From Lineus longissimus (lineage: Eukaryota; Nemertea; Pilidiophora; Heteronemertea; Lineidae): a stretch of 64,000 bases of DNA. Positions within the stretch are counted from its first letter, which is position 1. Each line of letters starts with the position of its first letter. A program made the position numbers and the translations under genes. Where the stretch lies: contig NC_088320.1 of assembly GCF_910592395.1 (NCBI RefSeq), forward strand, positions 14,570,501 to 14,634,500, given 5' to 3'. Below the pieces are notes generated by a model. The model saw only the letters and a program-made list of their open reading frames with translations, searched no databases and had not been told where the DNA came from. Of this stretch, positions 57,101 to 64,000 are shown piece by piece.

Positions 57101-60100
57101 CCGCTAACGTGTTTTTGGCCAGACCCTCTTGTGCTCTAAGGTCTCGGTAAGCCGAGGAGGAGGTCACCCTAGGCACGAGTTGGTCCAGCTGTACATCGTC
57201 CTTTAATATGGAAGTCGATGCTGCAGCTGGACAGCCGGCCGAGCTGACTCGATAATAGTCAGCGCGGTACTGCCTAACGGGAGGAAGTTGTGCCGTGAAC
57301 AACTTCCCCGGTTTACACCAAGCTTCCGGTCCGACTGCCGGAAGGACAGGGATGGAAGTACGTTGGTGGGCGCCTTGTGAGTCTCTGATTGTACGCTCCA
57401 AAAGTTCAGAGACTGCTAACACCGACGGGGAGGGAGGAAGGAATTCAAGTGCCCGAGTGGAGCCTTGAGAAACCTGTGGATTGGGATCCACTTCCTGTCC
57501 CCAGAGTGAAAAGGTCGGTGTTGACAAGGCTGGCAGTTCCGGCGGGGTAGGGCACAGATCCTGCGGGAGGTACGCTCTGATCAAGGATCTGAGTGTCCTC
57601 ATATCCGACAGGATACTGGCCTCCTCTGGTGACAGCTCCTCCTGATTGGGGGAGCGGTAGCCTGGCTGAGAACTCTCGTTCTCAGAAAATTCCTCTAAAA
57701 TAGAGGAGTCGGATGGTGGGTATCCGATGGGACCAGGCGCACCAGAGGAACCGGAACCCTGCTCCAGATGGCTGAGTCTATCAGAAAGACCTGCTACCAT
57801 CTGGATGAGCTGGGACAGTTGCTGTCCCGACTCGGGTTCCGGACCCGACGTGCGGCTTCTCTCAACGACGGGCGGTTGAGGCGAGGGTGAGCGCATAAGC
57901 GAACCCTGGAAGCCGTATGTGCGGGCGAATGGGTCTTCCGGAAGCGGAAGTTGCCCATATTCTGAACCAGAGTTCAGATGTCCTCTCTGCGTAGCTCGTT
58001 CCATGGGAACGACGCCTCTGCTACGAGGAGGGGGTGGCACTTCCGGTTGGTTCCACCCAAGAGGTTGGCCAACGTAGGAAGGTGCCTGCATTTCCGGTAG
58101 GACGAAGTCCGAAACCGGAAATGCCCGTAACTCCTTCGCCGGTATGGAGCTACCGGAAGCCCTTTTAGAAGGAGGTACGGAGGGCGGAAACGCTGTTACC
58201 GAAGACGCATGGCGTTTCGGAGGTGGCGTTATAAGGTCCGGCCCTACTCTACTGTGTCCGTGAGGACTGGGGTTATTTCGCAGTAAAGACTGAGAAAAAC
58301 CCCCAGTAGAGTCTGCGGTTACTGAAAAACGGGAACCCGCGTCAGTAACCGGAACTGCAATCGGCGGACCGGAAGCAGGGTGCTCCCGCGGGTACAAAGG
58401 GCTTGTACTCGGGGGAGCGGACGACAGGGGAACCGGAAGGTTCCCTGAGGTCCGGGGTATATTAAACCCTTGGAGACTTATTGGATGTAAGTCTCCCTTG
58501 GGACCACATACATTAATAATGTCAGATCCCGCATCCTTCGCAGCCGCGGCCGGAACCGGAACTCGGCTGACGGAAGGGGTGGTGGCGGGAGGTTTGCTAG
58601 ACCTCCGGGTTATATGCCCGGAAACGGGACCGGAAGAGGGTTTAGGCGTCTTCGCGGCCCGTTTCCCGCCACCAGACGCATTCCTTTGTGGTGAGACAAA
58701 GGATGCCGTCGGAGAGGTACGCCATATAAAAAATGGTACCAATGACAATAAAAACACTGGGAACCCCAAGTAGGCCAGAAAGGACGCAATAATTAATGGA
58801 AAGGAAAACATGCCTACTTGAATTAAACACTATTGCAATCGATCTGAGTCTTGTTTATTACAATAGAGCGGAGAATAGCCTACTTAACTCTACCCTACCA
58901 AGATCAAAATAATGGAGCCGGGTCGACTAAGCTAGCTAAGAAAATGTCTATAATTAAATAGACTGGACAATACTAATGCCAAGATTAGTTTGGCGGTCTA
59001 CTCCGTAGGTGAATGAACCCAAAAATCGTCTAGACTTGGCTGGTTGAATTTGGTTTTAAATCGAATTCACGGCAGCTTTGAAAAAACGATGTGCTTCGTA
59101 GAAGCACAAGAGTAAAGACTGAATATGGCGGCATGAGATCGGCGCGATCTCGCGGGATCGGTCAGGGCGCCGCCTGGCGGCCGAGCTGTTAACTCAGTTC
59201 TCCCTTTAGAAAATTAAAGGGATACTCTTGTGTTTGAGCCCAAATGGAGTAACATGCAAAAGTGTTCCATAGGTAAGTTTGAATGACACAAAATGCAGTT
59301 ATAGGAGACATACTGTCCGCTTTGGTTACACGTGGACACGTACAGTTATGACTGTCCGCTAAGTGCATACTGTAACCATAGCGGACAGTGACACAGGTGC
59401 ACAGAGGTAATGAATGAATGAATGAATATAAGAATTTCTATAGCGCCTGAATTAAAAGAAAAACTTAAATTCTCAGGCGCTTTACAAAGCAAAACACTCC
59501 CTCAAAAGGTGTTGTTTCAGGAGAGTTTTGAAAATGTCTATGGAACCAGCAAGCCTGATGTCAGAAGGTAGCTGGTTCTATAGAACCGGTGATGACTTGT
59601 AAAAAGAACGGTCACCAAAGGTTTTGCACTTAGTGCGAGGGACCACCAAAGTTGGAGCAATAACAGAGCGGAGATGGTAGGTGGAATGGTGCCTCAGTCT
59701 GACCATATCACACAGGTACGCAGGTAACCATAGCGGACAGTCTGCCGTATATTTTTGCATTTTAAGTCACTTTATAGAACACTTTAAGCCAAGAGCGTGT
59801 TATCACATCTTACTATTCTGGTGTACATGCTACACAACACAGCCCGTGCAATGATCTCCACAACTTAGGCAATTATGGTAAAAATAAGCGCAAAAAGTGC
59901 CAATAATTCGGCATACAATTACAAAAACACGGATTTTGTCGTCTCCCTACTTTTTATCTCCCTTTTTGATTATGATATAGGCCTACTCTGAGGACGCCAT
60001 TAAGCCGGTTTTGATGCGTCTGTTTTGCATAGGCCTGTTACACCTAGCTTTTGTACAGGCGCCATGGTGTCTGCCAGTATATTTCTAATACTCTAGGTGT

Positions 60101-63100
60101 GATGTAGAGTGATGATTTATAGCTTGATTGCAGTATATTGCGATTCTTTAACCCATACTCGTAATCAATTTGGATAACGTTGCGTAGGAATTATTGCAAT
60201 AACGTAACATTTTCCTGAAATCAATTGACATTAACAAAAACTTTCCCTTGTTTATTTTCAGGGTCAAAGGCTGGTAAGGTTGAATCAGTAGACATCGCAA
60301 CACCCGGCGGCCGCCAAGGGTTTCTTGTGCGAGGAGAAAAAGCAACTCTAACGGTTGTGTTCACTTCGTGTAAGTATAGAAACGCCATCATCAAGAAATT
60401 CACCGGCTATTTGCCTCGACTGCGATGGGTGGTTTCTTGGCACCACCCTTTTTATGTATTGGTGCTATTCACGATGACGTCGCGTTGATTCCTATGTTGT
60501 CTATTATTCACCGACACAATGCCATAAGGCCCACATCTTCTATTGCGTTTCACCATTAAGAATATCTTTGCTGCCTCCACTAAAATGGGACCGGTCTACT
60601 GTGCATCAACATCTACATTGGGGACTCTTTAATTCCTATCCAAATAAGCCATGCCATAGGCCCTGAAAACAGAAACATCGATTTATTCTCTGTTACATAC
60701 AATTGAATATGAACATTTATTACAGAAATATCATCTGAATTATTGTTTTTCATGAATTTACATTTGACAAAATTAATGAAAATTTTGCGGACATTTTTTT
60801 TGGCCGAAAAGGGTCAAAATATTTATTTACAAGGTTATATGAGGTTTTCTTTGCAGAAATAGAAACTTCATGCAAAACTCCCCAACTTTCATATACATTG
60901 TAACCTTTTAGGACCATTAGAAATGATTTTTTTCTTTTTTAAAATTACCTTCCGAACTTTTTTATTTTACCTGGGGAAATTTGACCGTTTAAGGGTTAAT
61001 CCGGCGGTCTTATGGGCGATCGTATGACTTATGATACGTCTCTTTGCCAGTCACGTGTCACTTTTGTTTCTATAAATTTAAAACATTTTTAGGCCCACCA
61101 ACTAGTTATAAGTTTGAGAACCTTTCTTAGCATTTTGGAGATACCGTATACCTGTTACAAACACACACAAATAAATTCCTTGTCGTGAATTTTGACTTGA
61201 TATTTTGACACCTGCTAAAACTTGTACACAAACAAATTAATGTCATTAATAGCTTATTTACGCAATTAAATTTTAATACACGATGACATATGACTGATAT
61301 CGACAGCGAGACAGCAACCCATGGAAGGCTTGGACTGAGGTCAATACGATATCCCGAGGCAAAATTGAAGTCCTCGTGTTTATTATTTTATGATTGAATT
61401 ACGTGCAATATCAAGTGACGTCATCGATGTGTATGCAAGTTTTTATTACCTAGTCAGAGAGCTTTTATTTTTAGATATTACCAGAGGTCGATGGAATCGA
61501 ACTTAGGAGCTGGCAATGACAACTGGTAGACAAGGTTGACTGAACAGTGTAGCTCAAAACATACAACTTATGATATCTTCTTAACTATTCAATCGTTTTC
61601 AATGCGATTTGCACAAGGTTGTCGCAAATGGTGTTGTCTGTATGAACATGATGATTACAATCAAGTGCATTATTGTCTTCATTATTTAATCGCCAATTTA
61701 CAAAAGGTCCAAAAAATACTTTTTTATTTCTTGAAAAAACCCACAAAAAAGCAATGGTGTTGTAGTACAGCATATAAGAAGACTTCCTGGCGTGTTTTCA
61801 TGTTGATATCTTACACTAGTTCTGAAATAGCAGACTTTTTCTGGTTGAATATCAACCTTGGATAATTCATTGTGGTGACTTCTGACACTGTTTCACTACA
61901 CTGTAAGCTAAGAACATGGCTACCCTCCTAAGGAACTGGTTACACACAATTGTTTCCACATAACATAACATAATTATACACTACCAGCAATATTTAACAA
62001 ATAGTGTTCTTTATGATTTGTGCTAAAACACATCTATTCAACAGCCGTGGAAGTGTAATAAGTGACCAGTTGTCCAGTTCATCACGGTATCAATAACCCT
62101 AATAAAAGTATGCCCATGAATGGGATAATTATGTCCCTCCTTCAATGAATGAGGTTTGAATAATTGTTGTGCAATAATTGGAATACTAAAAGGTATAACC
62201 TATTAAAACTTGTCTTTACTTGTTAACACATCACTCTACATATTGTAGTACATGGCACACTGCATGTTGAGGTGGTCGAAGTTTTGGCACATTTCAAATG
62301 TCAATAGAAATAGGCCTAGTATCTATTGCATGTTGACATCTTGCAGAAAAAGCAGGATAGCTCGAAACCAAGATAAGATATCAACATGAAAACACCCCAG
62401 AAAGTCTTAGTTCTTGCTGTTCTACAACTCCAGTGATTTTTTGGTGGAATCTTTCCTGAAAGTCATAGGTGTTGATATTGATTTGAGCCACGCAATGATG
62501 ATGGCTACGATGGACCTTAAAACGAATGTTGCCAGTTTCAACTTGTCGCATGTTCTACAGCGGTTTTATTGTTTTTAATATTCATTTTCAGACAGCCAGA
62601 GCAAGACTGCTGTTGGAATATTGAAGGGAAATGTGTCCGTCTGGGTACTTTTCACCCTCCCTAATCCGGACGCATGCACACAAGGAGTTACATGTCCAAT
62701 GTCGAAAGGAACAAGATACACCTTTAAGACATCAGTAAACATATATCAGGAGTATCCACCTGTAAGTTTTTAAGCATCTGACAAAAACATCAGGTCATAG
62801 CGACATAAAGTATATCTGAATCATTTTCAAATAAATTCAAAGTTCTAAAAAAGCACTATCATTTGTCTGCACACAGCTAGCATGGCAGTTTTGAAATTAT
62901 TTTATGTACATTCACGAATTAGTATTGAATTAGTATTGAAAACTTGTATCCCAAAATGAAGTTACCTAAATTGAAAAATGTAAATTGTAATTGAAAAAGG
63001 TAAGTTGTAGCATGACGGTCGATATCACGAGGGTGCAGATTAACAGTTATGAAAAGGGACACGTTGTGGAACGATGACTTTTTGGAAGTCTAGGGTCGCC

Positions 63101-63815
63101 ACCTCCTTGGGGTCTGATGGACCAGCGAATCGATGCTGGCCAATGACAATCGAGGTGGCTGATCACATGCAATCCAACTAGTCGGCCATTTTAACGGCGT
63201 GTCCCTCCAGCCAACACCAGAGGCGACTCAACAAATGTGGACTCCTTGTATCACCTATATGGTATGTGCAGCAGAGTTTTCAAAGAGATAACAGACTTCG
63301 ATTTAATCTTCTCCGACTCTTGTCCAACTCCGAAGGGCTCAACAACATCAGTATCTGTGCTGGTGTGACCTGTGTCCGTTAGGAATTTCAAAGCATTAAA
63401 TTTTATTAATAAAACATGTTGATATCAATAAAACTGACTATCTGATGCGTTGCAATGGTCGATTTCATCGCGAAATGCAAAAATAAATTAAGCGCGAAAA
63501 TATTCAGGTTTATAACAATATCTCTAATCGTTATTTGACTCGGTAGAACGATATGATTGACGCTGCTACAGTTTTGGGTTTTGCATAATTAAGATTTAGT
63601 TCCAATGAATTGATATACTGTTAAGGTGTTAGAAAAGTGCCCGCAACGCCCCCCCCCCCCCCCCCCCCCACCACAACCACATATTTCTAAAGGCAGCTGA
63701 ATTGATATTGATTGGATCTTTCTCGTTTCAGATTCGTGTGGAGTTTCAATTGCAACTGAAGGACGACAACTACAAGGATATTATATGCGTACGATTTCCA
63801 AGCGAAATAATGTAG
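45157..63815 (+). CDS. NPC2: NPC2 copy 4 (145 aa, 4 exons) with transposon-filled introns
   Basis: Exons 45157-45232, 60262-60369, 62592-62761 and 63732-63815, all with GT-AG borders and correct phase. The coding sequence is uninterrupted: signal peptide and PFMDCG, then GFLVRGEKATLTVVFTS, DACTQGVTCPMSKGTRYTF, and IRVEFQLQLKDDNYKDIICV. It is the most divergent copy (SVWVLFTLPNPDA, KTSVNIYQEYPP), and changes keep the Cys residues, which suggests past selection. Intron 1 is 15.0 kb instead of 1.6 kb because of two antisense DIRS elements, an inversion and a further insertion. Intron 2 is 2.2 kb instead of 0.3 kb. Whether it is still spliced efficiently is unknown. Confidence 0.85.
46019..46188. 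repeat. Inverted piece of the intron 1 foldback element (left part)
   Basis: Reverse complement of about 25992-26148 of unit 2. It breaks abruptly at ggaat|caaccttgc on the left and at the DIRS insertion point (aaaatgc, 46182-46188) on the right. Confidence 0.85.
46227..46396. repeat. Left inverted terminal repeat of DIRS copy 1
   Basis: About 170 bp from acttacctatggaacac to agtctttactct, inversely matched at 52556-52725 with very few mismatches (tatttag/tattcag). A further 38 bp outside belongs to the element's extended end. Confidence 0.9.
46447..46543. repeat. Internal complementary region (ICR) of DIRS copy 1
   Basis: Consists of the reverse complement of the extreme left end fused to that of the extreme right end, overlapping at ggaaatgggcattt. 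DIRS elements use such a region as template to bridge the two ends into a circle. Confidence 0.85.
46975..47982 (-). CDS. Tyrosine recombinase of DIRS copy 1
   Basis: About 335 residues from an in-frame Met at 47982, although the frame stays open far upstream. The N-terminal SAM-like part is VYQGKWSTFTSWCRENG. Catalytic landmarks are the first Arg in ATAQRRSELHAL, the HxxR box in SAHEVRALATSW, and the nucleophile Tyr in FSRFYLRDVSS. Family role: inserts the double-stranded circular DNA intermediate into a short matching target without target duplication. It overlaps the end of the RT/RNase H ORF by 118 nt in another frame. Intact in both copies. Active-site completeness suggests recent activity. 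Confidence 0.9.
   Translation of the reverse strand: MSAPQRGSTLDVYQGKWSTFTSWCRENGVNPISPSIYRLVDFLIELFTERQLSVTAIKGYKSAIASTLRVLSTWDLRWEDQITPLFRGMLLERPRPVHNTPKWDLSVVLKVLMRHPFEPMSISSMKYLTLKTVFLVALATAQRRSELHALSFKKLAFREGGEVILAFIPGFLAKNQGPAASRPPVTIPSLSGTISYDLPDRTLCPVRALKFYINRTKPPGIRQGRERLFLSYKEGNKREIAAATISRWIVETIRLSYNTLKTSSDLRALANISAHEVRALATSWANYRGVALQEVVSAACWSNHSTFSRFYLRDVSSLVDGMHTIGPIVSAGHVV
47865..50028 (-). pseudogene. RT/RNase H polyprotein ORF of DIRS copy 1, one frameshift
   Basis: From ATG 50028 the reverse transcriptase shows PKKAGTWRLIIDLSRLN, FGLASAPLIF and the catalytic YLDDW. A run of eight G at 49130-49137, where copy 2 has ggggtgg, shifts the frame just after the RT. The continuation carries RNase H motifs (LFTDASLLGWGAH, LEMKAV, LFSDNSTVV, GNRNILADALSR) and a C-terminal DIRS-type domain with VDLFATRLNNRLP. 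Gag overlaps its start by 59 nt. Confidence 0.9.
49970..52258 (-). CDS. Gag-like ORF of DIRS copy 1 (762 aa)
   Basis: First ORF of the element. It starts with a hydrophobic 30-residue segment (IIASFLAYLGFPVFLLSLVP), followed by a long Pro/Ser-rich disordered part to about residue 330. A Leu/Gln segment (SQLIQMVAGLSDRLSHLEQ) suggests a short coiled coil. Then comes a folded, Ala/Ser-rich part (YAEHTNLALARSLKD, HSIRHAIALSAKTAANSVLL) and an Arg/Lys/Gly-rich tail (RRTGKRKN, FRPRGAGRKR) suited to RNA binding. No CCHC knuckle, as is usual for DIRS. The hydrophobic start is odd for a Gag; true translation may begin downstream or be spliced. Confidence 0.75.
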   Translation of the reverse strand: MFSFPLIIASFLAYLGFPVFLLSLVPFFIWRTPPTASFVSPQRNASGGGKRAAKTPKPSSGSVSGHITRRSSKPPATTPSVSRVPVPAAAAKDAGSDIINVCGPKGDLHPISLQGFNIPRTSGNLPVPLSSAPPSTSPLYPREHPASGPPIAVPVTDAGSRFSVTEDSTGGFSQSLLRNNPSPHGHSRVGPDLITPPPKRHASSVTAFPPSVPPSKRASGSSIPAKELRAFPVSDFVLPEMQAPSYVGQPLGWNQPEVPPPPRSRGVVPMERATQRGHLNSSSEYGQLPLPEDPFARTYGFQGSLMRSPSPQPPVVERSRTSGPEPESGQQLSQLIQMVAGLSDRLSHLEQGSGSSGAPGPIGYPPSDSSILEEFSENESSQPGYRSPNQEELSPEEASILSDMRTLRSLIRAYLPQDLCPTPPELPALSTPTFSLWGQEVDRNPQVSQGSTRALEFLPPSPSVLAVSELLERTIRDSQGAHQRTSIPVLPAVGPEAWCKPGKLFTAQLPPVRQYRADYYRVSSAGCPAAASTSILKDDVQLDQLVPRVTSSSAYRDLRAQEGLAKNTLAVLSYAEHTNLALARSLKDNESLSDDTKSLVTSLSHSIRHAIALSAKTAANSVLLRRDAALGSLNVIRSLQLEGALRTAPMDGSFLFADSVQEAAQAQKDWDKLYAPTATQRAKTSLPNARKIERPQQASGSIPYARQVLPRPTPPSQPAPAGSFRREAEGRRTGKRKNTSSNQGGSGPTKHSFRPRGAGRKR
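53528..54535 (-). CDS. Tyrosine recombinase of DIRS copy 2
   Basis: Protein identical, as far as I can compare, to that of copy 1 over the 335-residue recombinase, with the same R, HxxR and Y landmarks. Confidence 0.9.
   Translation of the reverse strand: MSAPQRGSTLDVYQGKWSTFTSWCRENGVNPISPSIYRLVDFLIELFTERQLSVTAIKGYKSAIASTLRVLSTWDLRWEDQITPLFRGMLLERPRPVHNTPKWDLSVVLKVLMRHPFEPMSISSMKYLTLKTVFLVALATAQRRSELHALSFKKLAFREGGEVILAFIPGFLAKNQGPAASRPPVTIPSLSGTISYDLPDRTLCPVRALKFYINRTKPPGIRQGRERLFLSYKEGNKREIAAATISRWIVETIRLSYNTLKTSSDLRALANISAHEVRALATSWANYRGVALQEVVSAACWSNHSTFSRFYLRDVSSLVDGMHTIGPIVSAGHVV
54418..56581 (-). pseudogene. RT/RNase H ORF of DIRS copy 2, one frameshift near N-terminus
   Basis: From position 56357 downward the RT, RNase H and C-terminal domain lie in one uninterrupted frame (596 codons from an internal Met at 56208 to 54418). 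The N-terminal 75 codons from ATG 56581 are separated from it by a run of eight G at 56357-56364, where copy 1 has seven. So copy 2 lost the join before the RT, whereas copy 1 lost the join after it. Confidence 0.9.
56523..58811 (-). CDS. Gag-like ORF of DIRS copy 2 (762 aa)
   Basis: Full-length, same layout as copy 1. A few amino-acid differences are visible (WRTSPT/WRTPPT, SSGPVS/SSGSVS, SVTADS/SVTEDS, NSGSEY/NSSSEY, VDPNPQ/VDRNPQ, LKDKES/LKDNES). Confidence 0.75.
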   Translation of the reverse strand: MFSFPLIIASFLAYLGFPVFLLSLVPFFIWRTSPTASFVSPQRNASGGGKRAAKTPKPSSGPVSGHITRRSSKPPATTPSVSRVPVPAAAAKDAGSDIINVCGPKGDLHPISLQGFNIPRTSGNLPVPLSSAPPSTSPLYPREHPASGPPIAVPVTDAGSRFSVTADSTGGFSQSLLRNNPSPHGHSRVGPDLITPPPKRHASSVTAFPPSVPPSKRASGSSIPAKELRAFPVSDFVLPEMQAPSYVGQPLGWNQPEVPPPPRSRGVVPMERATQRGHLNSGSEYGQLPLPEDPFARTYGFQGSLMRSPSPQPPVVERSRTSGPEPESGQQLSQLIQMVAGLSDRLSHLEQGSGSSGAPGPIGYPPSDSSILEEFSENESSQPGYRSPNQEELSPEEASILSDMRTLRSLIRAYLPQDLCPTPPELPALSTPTFSLWGQEVDPNPQVSQGSTRALEFLPPSPSVLAVSELLERTIRDSQGAHQRTSIPVLPAVGPEAWCKPGKLFTAQLPPVRQYRADYYRVSSAGCPAAASTSILKDDVQLDQLVPRVTSSSAYRDLRAQEGLAKNTLAVLSYAEHTNLALARSLKDKESLSDDTKSLVTSLSHSIRHAIALSAKTAANSVLLRRDAALGSLNVIRSLQLEGALRTAPMDGSFLFADSVQEAAQAQKDWDKLYAPTATQRAKTSLPNARKIERPQQASGSIPYARQVLPRPTPPSQPAPAGSFRREAEGRRTGKRKNTSSNQGGSGPTKHSFRPRGAGRKR
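59297..59408. repeat. Inverted piece of the intron 1 foldback element (right part)
   Basis: Reverse complement of about 25869-25978 of unit 2, including one 19-bp end motif at 59372-59389. Together with 46019-46188 it shows that the whole foldback segment is inverted in unit 4 and then split by the DIRS pair. Confidence 0.85.
59409..59723 (-). mobile_element. About 315-bp SINE/LINE-tail-like insertion
   Basis: Absent from units 2 and 3. It begins with (tgaa)4 and has the inverted pair tatagcgcctgaattaa / ttctcaggcgctttacaaag near one end, a pattern common at 3' ends of non-LTR elements and SINEs of marine invertebrates, here in reverse orientation. Flanks cacaggtgcacagaggtaa and cacaggtacgcaggtaa may be a degenerate target duplication. 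Confidence 0.5.
60485..62434. mobile_element. 1.95-kb insertion in NPC2 intron 2 of unit 4
   Basis: Intron 2 follows unit 2 up to gatgacgtcgcg (60484) and resumes at gattttttggt (62435). The inserted DNA is A/T-rich with no recognisable protein. Its right third is a TIR element (see 61755-62434). The left two thirds hold no feature that I can name. Confidence 0.7.
61755..62434. mobile_element. About 680-bp TIR element inside the intron 2 insertion
   Basis: About 58-bp imperfect inverted ends: ggtgttgtagtacagc...gtgttttcatgttgatat at 61755-61814 and the reverse complement at 62374-62432. The innermost 25 bp are identical. No transposase, so non-autonomous. A 109-codon ORF crossing it is not convincing. 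Confidence 0.7.
63649..63681. repeat. Poly-C tract before NPC2 exon 4 (unit 4)
   Basis: About 20 C, the longest of the four homologous tracts, with most of the CCA triplets lost. It ends about 50 bp before the exon 4 acceptor. Confidence 0.85.
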
Positions 63816-64000
63816 CACATCAACACTATTATACAAAAGCTTCGAGATCATCTCAAACTAAATTCAACCCACTAGCTGGAATTGTCTGACAGTGCTCACC
63901 ACAATATTACATTTGATTTGTCGTTTTCCGTGTGTGAATTCACTGCATAACTCCTGAGGAAGAAATCCTTTACTGCAGGGCATTTAAATAGATCGAAAAA
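63816..64000. other. 3' flank of NPC2 copy 4
   Basis: Follows units 2 and 3 closely (tacaaaagcttcgagatcat and onward) to the window end. No further feature visible. Confidence 0.7.

Larger units (their letters stand above)
52744..59296 (-). mobile_element. DIRS retrotransposon, copy 2 (6553 bp), head to tail with copy 1
   Basis: Same structure and orientation as copy 1: ITRs at 52782-52951 and 59109-59278, and ICR at 53002-53098. Differences from copy 1 are scattered single bases plus the two G-run length changes and one C-run change near 53503. It starts directly after aaaatgc at 52737-52743, with no host DNA between the copies, and ends at aaaatgc 59290-59296, where intron 1 resumes. Confidence 0.95.

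Noticed and set aside
1-64000. tRNA, rRNA or CRISPR features
   Set aside because: No tRNA-like boxes, ribosomal sequence or spacer-repeat arrays were recognised. The tandem arrays have no unique spacers.

Overview
This is animal nuclear DNA: spliced genes with consensus splice sites, single-exon 7TM receptors, and many transposons. The gene set (a BARD1-like gene, a secreted NPC2 family, FMRFamide-receptor-like GPCRs, a DIRS tyrosine-recombinase retrotransposon and a protein-primed PolB element) suits a marine invertebrate, most plausibly an invertebrate deuterostome (hemichordate, echinoderm or cephalochordate). The sequence alone does not fix the species.

Region 1 (1-9.9 kb). Minus-strand exons of a BARD1-like gene lie at about 3324-3508 and 2603-2751, with a possible acidic exon at 589-813. 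The rest is repeats: tandem arrays, a Harbinger-type MITE with TAA target duplication (5387-5791), a 711-bp TIR element (6480-7190), a second copy of it interrupted by a 315-bp MITE with perfect 51-bp TIRs and a 9-bp target duplication (7297-7611), and a LINE-like 3' tail.

Region 2 (9.9-16.07 kb). This is a decayed virus-like element with two converging gene blocks. The plus strand carries a 47-aa zinc ribbon, a zinc-ribbon/repeat gene with two stops, a Q/N-rich protein and a single-TM protein. The minus strand carries a frameshifted gene that looks structural and a broken protein-primed DNA polymerase B with an endonuclease VII-like zinc motif. The polymerase is cut at its N-terminus by the junction with region 3.

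Region 3 (16.07-64 kb). A tandem array of roughly 10-kb units. Each full unit has a four-exon NPC2 gene (+ strand) followed by one complete FMRFamide-receptor-like GPCR (- strand), flanked by a C-terminal and an N-terminal scrap of further GPCR copies and two copies of a conserved spacer module. NPC2 start codons lie at 25002, 35124 and 45157. Unit 1 is truncated and keeps only part of NPC2 exon 4 but has two full GPCRs. Unit 4 keeps all four NPC2 exons, but intron 1 has grown to about 15 kb because two nearly identical DIRS elements sit head to tail in it (46189-52743 and 52744-59296), in antisense.

The two DIRS copies meet at an exact circle-type junction, and the empty target site can be read from the paralogous units. 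Each copy has one different G-run frameshift in RT/RNase H. Together the window shows a secreted lipid-carrier/receptor gene pair being amplified and mosaically converted while mobile elements record dateable insertions within it.
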